From contig OX485807.1 in the NCBI GenBank assembly GCA_950295325.1, positions 46,840,440 to 46,904,439 on the forward strand: DNA of 64,000 bases, read 5' to 3'. This document shows positions 1 through 11,749 of this stretch, in pieces. Both the position numbers and the translations under genes were made by a program. Below the pieces are notes generated by a model. It saw only the letters and a program-made list of their open reading frames with translations, did not search any database and was not told the DNA's origin. Origin of the DNA: Polytrichum commune (lineage: Eukaryota; Streptophyta; Polytrichopsida; Polytrichales; Polytrichaceae). Each line of letters begins with the position of its first letter. Position 1 is the stretch's first letter.

Positions 1-2340
1 CCTTAGAAACAATAGCTGTTGATGAAACAGGGAAATAGAGTAACCCAGTTGAAGATGACTACTGCAGATAAATTGTGCAGGTTCTACCTGTAGAACCGAC
101 TGTTGTAACATCCTTCTTGCAAGATTGAAATTTCACGCTGCAGCAGCATTGATATGAATTGGCAAAAATAAAAAGTTATTGAAGGGAGTGTACAAATTGA
201 AGTACACTGTTTATCTCATTTACTGCGTGTGGTACTCATTACCGAAACTTGCACTATTTTTGCCAAATCTCAAAATTTGTGAAGGATGCAATTTTTACTG
301 AATGGTAATAAATTTATAAAATACATGCTCATTTGAAGGAAATTAGTGTGCGCTCCAAGGGGCTTGTAGAGCGCATAATTTGTTTTGGTGACTTTGAAAA
401 GGATGCTTCTTTTCAGTCGCCGCCACTCACTCAAGCATCTCATATCTCAGAACTTGCACAATTGAGAATATTTGACTCCCGAAACTCTAAATTCTGGTGG
501 CATTAATTTCATAATTTTTTTTGTATCTTCACTAATTTTCTACAAGCACTATTAGCCCACCCTCACTAAATGGGATAATCAGTGTAGTAGACCTACTGCT
601 TTGCAAATATTTGGTATCAAAAGCATTACTTAAATGGACAGCAGGATGAAGCTACATGTAAGAGAGTAAATGTTATCCTCTAGCCCTTTTAATGGTCCAC
701 GCAAGAAATGAAATGAATGGATACAATTTTCAAAGTTTAAATGTTTTTGGGCTGAACTAGATCTTGAGATTCATGTTAAAGTTTGATTGCTTGGGTTGTT
801 ATACCATGCGCCGTCCATCATGCATAGTGCCTTTGTTTTTATGGGGCCAAGTTGTTGTTAGTACTGTAGCAACCTCCTATGGGCCATTTATTTCTCAAAT
901 TCTTTGGCTCCAATGGAGTTTGTAGCTAGAGTGTGTGTGTGTGTGTGTGTGTGTGTGCCATTTTTCAAATTCAACAATTTCATTTGAGCTTACCTCTACT
1001 TGACCCATACTACATGCATTTGACCAAATACATCTGTCATAGCGATCATCATGTATCTGTGCACATTATTGTGGCATGTGGAGCAAGGGCCAATGTTATC
1101 CATATCAACATGATAGTGGCTAATTCGCAGTTGTTCGTTTGCAGTTCTTCAAAACTACTCATATCACCAATTTTCACATTTATTTTGCCTCTTGGGTACG
1201 TTAACCTCAAATATTCAAACCATCCAATTCTTTGGTCAAACTCTATATATTCACTTCATTTCTTGTGTATTGTAGCCTAAATGGTTAAAGATAGATTATA
1301 AGCTTAATAAGGTGGACTTCTCAATGAGCCCCATCTTATATTTTTTTGAAATAGCAACGAAAATTTGTTGCTCAAGGTACCTTAACACCATAGAGGTGGG
1401 TTAATATATACGTAAATTTTCATTTCCAGTTGGGCGCCATTTCATCACCATTTTATAAGTTGAACCTTCTTGAGTCATTCCCAAGCATATGGAACTAATT
1501 GCTTGCAAGTAAGGAAGACGAGCCTATTAAATTACATTTACTTCCAAGAAAGTTTGGCCGCTTTTGATGTCCAATAAACTGCAGAAAAGTTTCAGTCAAT
1601 TAACAAATTTGTCAAATCCAATTCATAAGAATGAGATCAAGTTGACAAAATGTCTATTTGCAACGAAATTTTCTTACTAAGTGGTTAAATAAGTATGCAA
1701 AAAGTGATTAATATCGAGCATGTGTTGCAAATAATCAAACTTGGAGGCTATCCCAACCAATGAGCCATTTTCTCGATCCTTAGAATAATGTTAAGTTAGT
1801 AGCATTCGTGTTTGGAGAAAGTTATTGTACCAATTCATACTCAAAATTAGGTGTCTGAATACCATCATACCATCTACCTTAGGTACACTGCCAAAAGAAA
1901 CTGCAATTGAAAACCAAGTTAATCACTCAAATAGAGCCTGCTGCTCTTCCAAGTGTATGAAGCTCGCAGGGAGGTACAATCCGGGAAAATGTGGCGGCCT
2001 TAACCTGAACCAAGTAAGTGATCACACATATGAACCTGCCGTTACAACAATTGTAAGAAGATCACTTGCAAAGCAGAGAACTTGACTTCATTCTTGAATG
2101 CATGCCTGCTTCCCTTGCATCCACGATCCAAGTGTCCGCAATCCGCAGGTGTTACGGCCACTGTAAGTCCAGCAGCTCACATGAGCACCACTTGTCCCTC
2201 CCAACTTAGTAACACTTGAAGCTGTCATTTCTGCATGTCGGGAGTGATGACGATGATGATCAAAATTTCCTTTTTCTCAAATTTATTACGAGGCGGCTCC
2301 TCACCTTTTAAATGAGCGGATCCACATTCGTCTTCCTATC
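1..2340. other. unassigned spacer upstream of the Em gene
   Basis: No gene could be supported on either strand. Short open frames at 933-1280 and 1825-2085 show no recognisable family, signal peptide or splice structure. The first includes a translated GT microsatellite, so it is very unlikely to be real. The stretch is AT-rich and looks like ordinary plant intergenic sequence. The end of a gene lying left of the window cannot be excluded for the first few hundred bases. Confidence 0.5.
931..957. repeat. (GT)n microsatellite
   Basis: An uninterrupted run of GT dinucleotides, about 13 units, lies in non-coding sequence. It is a likely length-polymorphic marker and nothing suggests a function. 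Confidence 0.95.
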
Positions 2341-2348
2341 ACTTTCCA

Positions 2349-2354
2349 CACGTG
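2349..2354. promoter_or_regulatory. G-box / ABRE core CACGTG upstream of the Em gene
   Basis: The palindromic CACGTG core (context CACACGTGCT) lies about 137 bases upstream of the Em start codon. G-box/ABRE cores of this kind bind bZIP factors and drive abscisic-acid and desiccation induction of Em genes in known plants. A TGCATG/CATGCA RY-type core also lies near 2098-2104. The regulatory role is inferred from motif and position only. No convincing TATA box was seen. Confidence 0.45.
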
Positions 2355-2490
2355 CTTTGTTATCTTGCTCAGACTGGATAGTGGCGATTGAACGTTTGAG
2401 CATTGTTGAGAAACATTTTCAAGAGTTCTGAGGAGTTTCCATCAGGGTCTAATAGGTTGACACATTTTTTTGTTCCCGGCAAATTACAAG

Positions 2491-3178
2491 ATGTCTGGAA
2501 AGAGCGACCTGGATGCGAGGGCCGCCGCCGGTGAGACGGTGGTTGAAGGAGGCACAGGCGGCAAGAGCCTCCAAGCCCAGAAAAATCTTGCTCAGGGTAA
2601 TTCATATTTTCTCAAAGACATTTTACATGCACTAGATAGCACCCATTTCTTCAGCTCTGTGGTTAGTTATTCGAAAAGACATGCATAGTTTTGTTTCTTG
2701 TAGGAAGTCGAAAATCTGCAAAATTGATTAAGCTGAAAATATGTGTTGCTTTGTTTAAGTGCAACAAGTTTCGCCCTTGAAGGATTTCCAATGTGGCACA
2801 GATCCTTATAATGCATTAAGTTTTTTGTGTTGAGGAAATGCGATCCCCTTTCAATTCAAGGAACCATCTGAAATGCTCCTTGTGTATATAGAACTACGTA
2901 TAATCTGAGGTGTGGTACAAAACATATATATATATAATGTCGTAAATCAATTTTCTAGTGTAACATTTCCATAGAAGGGAGTTTAGCAGCCTTTTGCATG
3001 GTTGGCTTGCGCTGGTGCAGGACGTAGCAAGGGCGGGCAGGCTCGCTCCGAGCAATTGGGCCATGAAGGATACCAGGAGATGGGCAAGAAGGGAGGATCG
3101 GCCACTTCTGAGCAGTCCGGAGGCGATGCCGCTGCCGCTGCGGGTCGTGAAATCGATGAGTCCAAATTCACATTGTAG
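2491..3178 (+). CDS. Em-like group 1 LEA protein (LEA_5), two exons
   Basis: A small hydrophilic late-embryogenesis-abundant protein of the Em/LEA_5 family. These proteins are thought to protect cytosol and nucleus in drying cells. The model is exon 1 2491-2596 and exon 2 3021-3178, with a GT...AG intron that splits a glycine codon. It gives 264 bases, an 87-residue protein and a TAG stop. Residues 5-36 ([20 protein letters not shown], then SLQAQ) match the family's conserved N-terminal block. Residues 40-59 ([20 protein letters not shown]) are one copy of the Em 20-mer. The tail is Ala/Gly-rich and ends DESKFTL. The ATG at 2491 is chosen because the family block begins directly after it; the open frame extends upstream only through non-ATG codons. 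The protein has no signal peptide or membrane segment. A CACGTG box upstream fits abscisic-acid control. Confidence 0.93.
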
Positions 3179-4049
3179 GAGGTCTATCAATCAGCACAGG
3201 ACCGATCCCAACAACCTTTTTGACGTCAAGTTTCGTCTTGCCACGAGGAAGAACTTAGAGAGATTTTGTGAATATGACCACTGGAATGTAAGATTGTACA
3301 GGTTTGTGTCAGTTTGACAAGGCATGACCTTCAACGTCGGAGTTGTATGGTCGTCCGTGTCACTTTTTAGGGAGTGGATTTGAGAAACAACGTTTTGACA
3401 GGAAATATGTCGATACATGTACAGGCTGTGAAAACTCAGTTGAAATCTGCCTCTTTAAATATAAGTTTCCGAAAATTTGTTTTCCATTTGCATTTTGAGT
3501 GGTTTATCCTAAGCAGAACGCTGTCCCGATCTCTTTTCCATGGCCGTTGTTCGCAAAACACAGTATCCATGAGAAGACGCTAAAATAGATGCTATGAATA
3601 TGAAAATGATAATCAAAATGAATATGGATAACTCTGATCATGGTATATATCTTTATGAAGGTTGGGTGTTGTAATGTCATTGCTTTTAAAGTAGAACATT
3701 CGTGCACTTACGTGAATTCGATCCTTATAAAAAGTAGACAAAAGTATATGTTTCGTGCAGGTTTAAAATGTGGAAATGTAGCATAATCCTTTATGGATAT
3801 CACTGATCAATGTCGCACCCAAACAGAATATTTAAAAAGTTTGAAGTTTCGTAAGTATCTTAGCCTTCAAATGACTAATATTTGTGACATCTGAGTAGAC
3901 TTAATGAGGAAATTGTCGTCTACCAAACGTAATCGGTCACGTGGCCACAACTTGCATTGAACTTCATGAAAGTGTACAAGATAGAAATACACTTTTTCCG
4001 GCGTAATGAAACTCCAGGGATACAGCTGCACACCGCATTCCGCTTGCGA

Positions 4050-4330
4050 CTGCAATAAGTTGACTTAACCTTCCCGCACCGCTCTCCACTTGTCATCTTG
4101 CACGTACATTTATCAGGATTTTTTTACTACAGAAGAATGATGATTGCAACCATTAAGTTAGGCTCGAGTCGTTCATACGATTGCCGGTGCCTTCGTTTCT
4201 GCGTCTGTCTGGAGTTTGGGAGTAGAGTAATTGCAAGCAAAGTGTCAGGTTCTTAATACTCCAGTGGGGCTTAAATCATCTCTCTCAGCTGTGCCTACCC
4301 GTTCTAAAAGCAAATAGAACCTTGAAAAGG
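4050..4330 (+). repeat. diverged copy of the phosphatase upstream region
   Basis: Blocks such as CTCTCCACTTGTCATC, GTAATT..GCAAGCAAA..TGTCAGGT and CATCTCTC..AACTGTGCCTAC occur in the same order here and at 17160-17430, directly 5' of the phosphatase gene. The pair is visible by eye but diverged, with indels. It may be an interspersed repeat or a duplicated promoter fragment. Confidence 0.6.
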
Positions 4331-5306
4331 GGGGGATGGGAAACCCCAACACGTACATTCTTTAGTCCACCAGACTTGCAGCGCTGTGCTTCTCATCCTT
4401 CAGATGCAGACACTCTTTTGGCACCACATTTCGGTTGAATGTGAAGAGTTTAACGTCCGGATATAAGTCACTGGCCTTGAAGCGAAGCTTGGATTTTTCG
4501 CTGATCAGAAGTTCAGAAGCTCTGACGTCAATGAGTACCCTAAATGAGCAGATCATTTAGTGCACTCTGGAATCCTGGCGGATGTTGTTCCCAAGATTTG
4601 ACAGTAGGATACTTGTAATAAGGAGGTTCGTTCATCCAAGCAGCACAAAAACTGTGATTTTGAGGTGTACCGGATTGTGAGGATTCCCGGGAGATTGAAT
4701 TCTATGCCATCGCTTTTTGAAGTAGGGTGGGTGGGTTGGGTGCGCATGCTTTGGGCATCTTCAATTCTCCGCCATCGATCACTCTTCCAACCCTTCTGTA
4801 GCGCAAATACTCAAACACATTCTTGCGCCGAAGATAGTCTCATTATTTCATTTTCATCAAGCTTGACGATTGATTTTGCATACTCTTGCTGGTTATGCGA
4901 TTCTTCATTTGGGAAGTTTTCGACTGTCACTAACAGCCGGTTCTCCAGGTTCATTGAACCTGGGCCATTTTGGGTGCAACATGGCCCCACCTAAGAGGGC
5001 AGAACCGGTAACGTGGCATCACACTTGCAAAATCGTTATTTATTTATTTATTTGTTTATTTAATGCCCCCCCCCCCCCAAAGGGATGTCAATCAATCACA
5101 CAAAGTGTAGGAATGAAGCTAAGATAGAGGCTGCTTAAACCAAGCTTTTGGCTAATTTAACCTATATATATCATCCTAATTGTATAAGTGAATTGGAATG
5201 AATGATGATTTAATTTAGCAAATGGAAATGCATTTTCATAAAAGAATTAAAAAATAATTTCACCACAACATGAATATAGTAGGCAATATTTTTCGGAACA
5301 TGTATT

Positions 5307-5329
5307 ACACTAAATATGATATTTAGTGT
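5307..5329. repeat. palindrome, first copy (ACACTAAATAT arms)
   Basis: The arm ACACTAAATAT, one central base, and the exact reverse complement of the arm. The same 23-base palindrome occurs at 33856-33878. A decayed version lies at 34227-34249. At the first two loci it is followed by related sequence (GTGTCACCAACACTA), so it belongs to a dispersed repeat family rather than being a chance palindrome. Confidence 0.8.
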
Positions 5330-5716
5330 GACTAATTCTGATTGTTTTGCTCAAAACTAATTGTAAATTGTAGTGTAGTGTCACCAACACTACAACACAT
5401 GTTCTTGGGATGAAATCAGGAAAATTGGATGAAACTAGCACATTTGTTGTCAATTTTCCTCTAAACCTTATGGACCCATCCACCTTTACTTCGAAATTAT
5501 TTATAGCCTTTTTAAATGTACACAGTAGAGAAAAATAATACCTCTCCCTCAAATATACTATGTACGCTAATGTCTCAAGTAGTCTGGGTTGGGGTTCGCA
5601 ACGTCTACATATTTTCATCTCGGAAGTCCAAGGCATTGGACTTTCATCTTTGTGAAACAAAGTTTATTTATGTGGTTCTAAGAATATCACTTGGTGTAAG
5701 ACAACCCCTTGTCTAA

Positions 5717-6225
5717 GGGCCACTTCACACACGAGACTAAGAGCCCGTGACCATTACACTCCAAGCACTCTCATTGGTGGAAAAGGCGGAGCCGGTCCAA
5801 GTTCACTTCACATTATGCTTGAGGGACCAACGGAGTCAATTAATGCAAGATGGATGTAAAGTCTACATGGATTCCTACGTGGTATCAAATGGACCATGTT
5901 TCATGGTCACTTGGACTATTCCCATAAACCACCCCTTTTGGAGGTAGGGGTAGGCCTAACACAAAACCAGGAGACCATGGCACTCCAAACGCTCACAATT
6001 GTTGATTTATTCTATTTGATCATCTGTGAGGACCCACATGAATAGAAATTCATTAAAATAGCATTTGGTTGAGGGCCCGGGTCACATATGACTTCACACT
6101 ACACTTGAGGATCCATGACCCACATGACATGATTTTGGAGGTGTGTTGGGACAACCTTTAGACATTTTCTTCGAGGCTCTCACAATTTCATTGTCACAGC
6201 TCTTGGCTTGTGTGTGAAGTGGCCC
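5717..6225 (+). mobile_element. PIF/Harbinger (Tourist)-type MITE, copy 1
   Basis: A 509-bp non-coding element with terminal inverted repeats GGGCCACTTCACACAC / GTGTGTGAAGTGGCCC. It is flanked by a 3-bp TAA target duplication (5714-5716 and 6226-6228). A 3-bp T/A target site and GGGCC ends fit PIF/Harbinger-derived MITEs. It has no transposase frame. A second, clearly homologous copy lies at 61788-62291 in the opposite orientation, with its own TTA target duplication, which fixes the element ends independently. Confidence 0.9.
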
Positions 6226-6228
6226 TAA

Positions 6229-7524
6229 GGGGTCTTAATTTTATCATAACTAAGATTCAGATTGATAAACTATTGACTTTGTATATATATGTTTAGCTAC
6301 CCACAACTAACATGCCTTAAGTCTTAATAAGGGCGGCCATGAGCACTTCCAGTCCCACCCACCCGTACAAGGGACTTCATAAAGAGCCTTTGTGGCATTT
6401 TCCTCTTCCTTTTTTGTCTATCCTCTTGAGGATCTTGATGGTTGTGGCTCTTGGCTTGTAGAATATGTATTTTAAAATTTTGGTTTGTGCGAGAGTTGTT
6501 TGTGGCTATTGGATTATGCTTTGAAGAGTTTTTGATTTGTGTTCTTAGTTGTTGTAATCCTGCATTTGCATTCTTGGAGCAATTGTATTTATTTGTAGTA
6601 CCTTAGTGACCTCTCTTAATTTATTAACTTAGAACCATTCTTGAATCTCTCAAAGTCTTCTAATTTTGAATCATTGTCGAATGTCTCTCTTAGATTCTTC
6701 ACTTAGAACCATAATTAGAAATCTCTTAGTTTCTTGACTCTAAACAACATCAACTTTTCTCTTAGTCTCTAAACTTTCTCTTTGGTATAACTTACTCAAA
6801 ACTCTTTTTTTCAATCATGAACCTCTTTTAGTCTTAAAAAAACACAATACAAAACAACACAACAAAACACAGTAAAACACAAAGTAGTGTTGATAAAAAA
6901 AAATTGGTAGTTTGTTTTCTTCTAATAACCTAACATGGAGAAATAATATTTCATGAGTAGTCTCATTAAACATGAGTCATATGTCCATGGTCGTAGGGTA
7001 CCCCATGACCGTGTGTACTAGTCAGGCAACACTGCCCAAAATATTTTCAAATTGTGGATTTTTTATACAAGTAGTACTTATAAAGTTTTATTTACTACCC
7101 GTAAATTTATTTTTATTGAACTTAATTTTTTTAGAGTTAAGGTCAAAACTAGATCGTAACTTAGTAACTTAACATATATACGCAACTTAATTAGGATTTA
7201 TTGACTAACATGTATGGGTATAATATATACCAAACAATCTCACTAGTTATAACTTATCTAAAAGGAATTTTATGCCAAAAAATGAACTATGTCTAGGGTC
7301 CTGAGTACTGATGAGGTGTTCCCAAGTATGAACACGTGGCCATTACTCCAAACTCTATGCATAGCTGAGTTTGGGACGTGGTTTGGGATTGGTGGAGAAT
7401 GGTACGGAGGGAATCGAACTTAGGTTTCCGAGTTCATCATTGGTAACAAGTAAACAACTAACATGTGGGAACGAGTACATTATACATTGTATTTAGTGTC
7501 ACCAATGACATTTGTCTTCCTCAA
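6229..7524. other. AT-rich spacer, nothing recognised
   Basis: No gene, RNA or complete repeat could be supported. Long A/T runs and short repeated phrases (CTTAGAACCAT-like around 6620-6720) are present. A fragment near 7490-7510 (TATTTAGTGTCACCAATGAC) belongs to the dispersed family that also occurs near 5.3 and 33.9 kb. Confidence 0.5.
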
Positions 7525-7738
7525 TAGAGTTATCCTTTAATTCAAATGAGTTTGGTAGGGAGTTTCTTACAAAACCTTCCATGTTTGGCAAGCTTGAGGT
7601 GCATGCGTTGCTAAAATGAGTTTGCTAAAATTGAGGGTCAAACTCATTTTAGCAACGCATGCACCTCAAGCTTGCCAAACATGGAAGGTTTTGTAAGAAA
7701 CTCCCTACCAAACTCATTTGAATTAAAGGATAACTCTA
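7525..7738. repeat. perfect 100-bp inverted repeat with 14-nt loop
   Basis: The left arm is 7525-7624, the loop 7625-7638 and the right arm 7639-7738. Compared base by base, the right arm is the exact reverse complement of the left, with no mismatch or bulge. The arms begin TAGAGTTATCC and end TGAGTTTG next to the loop CTAAAATTGAGGGT. A transcript would fold into a near-perfect 100-bp hairpin. It could be a young foldback element, a hairpin-siRNA or proto-MIRNA locus, or a local inverted duplication. No target duplication or coding content was seen. It lies about 155 bp from the chromovirus LTR. Confidence 0.95.
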
Positions 7739-7893
7739 ATGATAACTATAAATTTTATCTATGATTCTTGTGGGGACCTTCGATGAGGTGACAACATAGC
7801 CCGCCACTCTTCATCTTGTCAACAAGAGCCAAATGATTCGGAACCTTACAAGGTGGCAAGAGAGGTTCAAGGCATTGCAAGACAACCAACGTT

Positions 7894-8241
7894 TGTAACG
7901 TTCTCAAATATTATGAGATTCAAGAGGCATGTTCCTCCCAACCTTAGAGCTTATATACTAGATACTACTATGAGTTGAGGCCACCTCCAACTAGTAGTTA
8001 AGTATATGCTAGCAAGCTCTCCTTCCATGCCTTTAGGATAATTCTAAGTGCACTTAACTAATGATCGTTACTTACGAGGTAGAACCAAGTGTAAAACCAT
8101 AGCTTCAACTAGTTAACTCCCTTTACCTTTAGGACTGCTAGAGCACTCAGGGTAGCACCTTTAGTCTTCTAGTAAAGGAGTCCTAGTTGAATGAGAGGTT
8201 GTAAATAAACAATAAACAATAAATATGTAATACACGTTACA
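7894..8241 (-). repeat. chromovirus 3' LTR
   Basis: A 348-bp LTR with ends TGTAACG...CGTTACA, a perfect 7-bp inverted terminal repeat. It matches the LTR at 13909-14243 except for four substitutions and an extra 13 bp around 8150-8165. Confidence 0.96.
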
Positions 8242-8255
8242 CACCTCCCCACTTA
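8242..8255 (-). other. polypurine tract of the chromovirus
   Basis: Read on the minus strand this is TAAGTGGGGAGGTG, immediately before the 3' LTR. That is the expected position and composition for the plus-strand DNA primer of reverse transcription. Confidence 0.85.
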
Positions 8256-8451
8256 GGAATGAACGTCCGCGTTCATGAATGATCCCAAATCGTAGTGCAT
8301 CAAGACAAATATAGTCAAGACCACCACTAATTTAAGCGAGCCATGGGATCTGTATCTGTACCATGCTCCATGCCAATTGGCAGGGTGAAACAAGTTAATA
8401 ATAACACCCCGTTTATAGGATCTTGTGCAAGCCTGAAAGAACAGAAGGCGC

Positions 8452-8865
8452 CTATCCCGAAGATACCTTCCGCCTCAAACGTTTTTGCGCAGCTGGGGCT
8501 TCGTGGTCACGCTTAACATCATGGCGTGTAAGTCTGTCCTCAGACTTTGCTACCGCATCCCAGTACTCCTTGAGGACTTCTACACTCAAGTTGCATTCGG
8601 GCTCCCATGAATTATGCTCAAGTGCATATCCGAGCCATTTGATAAGATAGAATTTCTTGGGGCGAGAACGAGACCCTCTATCTTCGTGTGAAAGCACGCG
8701 TTCTACTTCATAAGATGCATCTTCCTCAAAGATTGGCGGAGGGGGAGGTTGTACCCTGCCATCGGTCACATAAGGCCTAAGAAGTGACACATGAAAGACA
8801 TCGTGGATCTTAAATGTATCTGGCAGTTGCACGCGGTATGCTACCACCCCTATCCTTTGCACCAC
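8452..8865 (-). pseudogene. chromovirus integrase C-terminus with chromodomain
   Basis: An open frame of 137 codons holding the end of the integrase. A segment near VFHVSLLRPYV precedes a proline run and then a chromodomain, recognised by YEVERVLSH, FYLIKWLGY and NSWEPECNL. The chromodomain is typically used to target integration to histone-marked chromatin. The frame is separated from the upstream integrase frame by a small indel near 8860-8900, so the intact polyprotein cannot be read through. It is annotated as part of a dead element. Confidence 0.92.
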
Positions 8866-9848
8866 CCGAAATGGGCCAATCCACCTTGGTAAAAACTTTT
8901 GAGCTCCGATCCTGGGACCTTCAACTTAATGTTGGCAGTACTTACTAGCACTTGCTGGTCCACTTCGAACGAGACCTCTCGTCGGTTCTTGTCAGCATAG
9001 AACTTTTGTCGTTGTTGCGCAGCAATGAGATGTTTCTTGGCCTCGCCAATCACATGTGTCATATGCTCGACAAAATTTTGCGCAGCAGGGACTTGACACC
9101 TGCTGTTCCCACTAATTGGTGTCCGGGGCTGCTGACCATAGTTCAGGACAAACGGAGTATTCCGTACAAACTCTTGCCAAGAGCTATTATATGCAAATTC
9201 AACTACTGCAAGGAATTCATCCCAATCATTTTGCACTGGGTTGACATAATACCGCAACATATCCTTCATGATACGGTTTACCCGTTCCGTCTGCCCATCA
9301 GTTTGAGGATGGAATGCGGTGGACATGGCCAACCTTGTCCCCAAAAGACCATGCAACGCATCCCAAAACCTACTTGTGAATCTAGCGTCCCTGTCGCTTA
9401 GGATTACCCTGGGTAGACCATGCAACTTATATACATGATCGCGGAATAACCTTGCCGTACCTTCAGCAGTAACGTGTGTGGTGGTTGGCATAAAGTGGGC
9501 CATCTTGGACAACTTATCCACGCACACAAATATGGCATCATAACCATTAGCAGATAGAGTCAATCCAGAGATAAAATCCATGCTCACTACTTTCCAATTT
9601 CTATCAGGAATCTCCAATGGTTGTAAAAGGCCTGCTGGTTTAAGAGTAGGGGCCTTACTCCTTTGGCAAATTTCACAAGATTTTATATAGCTTCTGATGG
9701 ACCCATGCATCTCACGCCACCAAAAGTTTACTCGCACCCTATTATACGTCTTAGTTACCCCTAAATGACCGCCATACATTACATCATGATATTCACGGAG
9801 TAAAAATGACCTGATATTCGATCCTTGGAATGACACATCTGGAATCAC
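8850..9848 (-). pseudogene. chromovirus integrase (zinc finger and DDE core)
   Basis: A 332-codon frame. Its first third has the H..H..C..C zinc-binding segment (GGHLGVTKT, then KSCEICQRSK). This is followed by the DDE core: VSMDFISGL with the first Asp, ILSDRDARFTS with the second, and the HPQTDGQTERVN block leading to the Glu region. Integrase joins the reverse-transcribed DNA into the host chromosome. The frame goes wrong shortly before its end (LAHFGWCKG), where comparison with the next frame shows an indel. Confidence 0.93.
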
Positions 9849-9962
9849 AACCGCCTTTTCATACCACCAGATGTGATTCTCATAAACAAAATGTTTCAGA
9901 TCGTGCGGGTTCGAGAACCAAGGATCAAGAGCATACCCGACAATGATAGTTTGATATAACTT

Positions 9963-10841
9963 CTAATCACTGACGAACTCCGGGTACCCCTTCGGATTGT
10001 TGTCTTGCTCAACAGGATCACCTCGCCTAGCGTCTGCAGCCACCATTTGAAGGACCGAATTACTTGGAGTAGACCGCGGTGCCATCAAGGCTGGCTGGTC
10101 ACCCGGGTCTAGTGGATTCCGACTCAAAGGATCTGCCATATTAATCCTTCCTGGTCTATACATCCATCTATAGACAAAATTTTGCTCCAAGAACTCCAAC
10201 CACCGAGCTTGATGCCTTGATAACGTCTGTTGTGTTTTTAAATACACCAGAGGATTATGATCTGTGACGATCGTGCAATCTGCACCCTCTAGGTAACACC
10301 GCCAGGTTCGCATGGCATGCACAACTGCTGCAAGTTCTTGTTCACCAGTAGTGTAATTTCTCTCAGCGGGAGAAAATTTCTTACTCTCAAAAGCAATGGG
10401 TTTACCTCCCTGAAGTAAGACAGCCCCTGCTCCGAATAAAGAAGCGTCACTAACGACCTCAAATGGCTCCCCTAACTTGGGTAAGGTCAGAACTGGTGCA
10501 TGTGTTAAAGCATACTTAACATTCTCAAAAGCGCGTTCACACTCGTCAGTCCAAATGTACTTGACTATGCTTCGCGTCAAAGAAGTCAAAGACGCAACCA
10601 GAGTGGAATATCCATGTATGAATTTGCGGAAGTAATTGCAAAGCCCCAAGAAGGATCGTAATTGTCCAACTTCAAGAGGTCTATGCCACTTGGCCACAGT
10701 CTCAATTTTCTTAGGATCCACCTTGATGCCCTCCTTGCCAACAACATGTCCTAAATAATGCAATTCATTCTTTCTAAAATGACACTTAGACATCTTTGCA
10801 TAAAACTGATTCTCTCGTAGAATTTGAAGTACTTGTGCCAA
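9963..10841 (-). pseudogene. chromovirus reverse transcriptase C-terminus and RNase H
   Basis: A 292-codon frame. Its open part extends upstream through the catalytic YLDD box near 10890. It includes the thumb region (ELHYLGHVV, FLGLCNYFRKF) and an RNase H domain with EVVSDASLFGAG, GEQELAAVVHA and VTDHNPLVYL, ending at the tether ADPLSRNP. It is out of frame with the preceding reverse-transcriptase piece because of a frameshift at an A/T homopolymer near 10895-10905. Confidence 0.93.
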
Positions 10842-10888
10842 ATGACTGACATGTTCCTTCTCGTTCTTTGAAAAAATTAAGATGTCAT

Positions 10889-11503
10889 CTAGATATACAA
10901 AAAAAAAATTCCAATGAACTTGTGAAAAACACGATTCATTATTCCTTGAAAAGTTGCTGGTGCATTGGTCAATCCAAAACTTAATATTTTCAATTGGTAA
11001 TGACCAAACGGTATTCTAAACGCCGTCTTAGGAGCATCCTCCTCGGATATCATAATCTGGTGATAACCTTGTGTCAAATCAAGAGATGAAAATACTGTAG
11101 AGCCGGCTAACTAGTCAAAAAGATCATCAATACGAGGCAACGGATAACGATTCTTTACCGTTTGCTTATTAAGTGTCCGATAATCCACCACCATTCGCAA
11201 CGCTCCATCATTTTTCTTGACGAACAAGATGGGAGACCCATAAGGCGATGAACTAGGTTCTATCCATCCATTTTCCAAATACTCCTTGATATGTTTTTTG
11301 GCCTCCTGCAACTCGAGAGGACTCAACCTATAGATCGGCCTAAAAGACGGCTTGCCATCTGGCTCTAAAGGAATAGTATGGGCCATTTTCCGCTTTGGAA
11401 GTAACCCTGTAGGTATGGGCTGAAAAACATCAGCATATTCCTCCAACACTATGGCATAAGGTGTTGCCACTGTGTCCTCTACGTCATCTCCAACCGCGGT
11501 CAA
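10889..11503 (-). pseudogene. chromovirus reverse transcriptase N-terminal part
   Basis: Two collinear open pieces (11503-11111 and 11077-10889) in one frame, separated by an in-frame TAG near 11110. The first carries the fingers/palm signature ([23 protein letters not shown]). The second carries the palm motif with YHQI and FGLTNAPATFQ. The second piece runs into a homopolymer just before the YLDD box, where a frameshift separates it from the rest. Confidence 0.93.
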
Positions 11504-11749
11504 CTAAACTAAGAATGACGTTGCTCCCTTCTGAATTGACCGTTTAAACTGCATGGCGGTGAGTCTATGGGGATTTGGACTCTAACATTGCACTGGGTTC
11601 ACATGCAGTGTCATTTTACGGCGGCCCTTATACAACACGCAACATTCAGATGTAAAATCCAAACGTGTATTGTGCTGCACTAACCAATCATTGCCCAATA
11701 TCAAATCAATGCCTTCACTTAACTTTGCCACCAGGCAAGTAATTTGGCT

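Larger units (their letters stand above)
3179..5716. other. spacer with unassigned open fragments and repeats
   Basis: No gene is supported here. On the minus strand between about 4990 and 4360 there are several short open stretches, one ending SLVD at 4362. Their residue mix looks protein-like, but they are interrupted by stops and match no family I recognise, so a decayed gene is possible. Positions 4050-4330 resemble 17160-17430, the sequence just upstream of the phosphatase gene. A (TTTA)n/poly-C patch lies at 5038-5078. A 23-base palindrome recurs at 5307-5329. Confidence 0.4.

Noticed and set aside
933-1280. 115-codon frame starting with Cys-Val repeats
   Set aside because: The start is a translated GT microsatellite and the remainder has no family resemblance.
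8952-9401. 149-codon plus-strand open frame
   Set aside because: It is antisense to the chromovirus integrase and encodes nothing recognisable.
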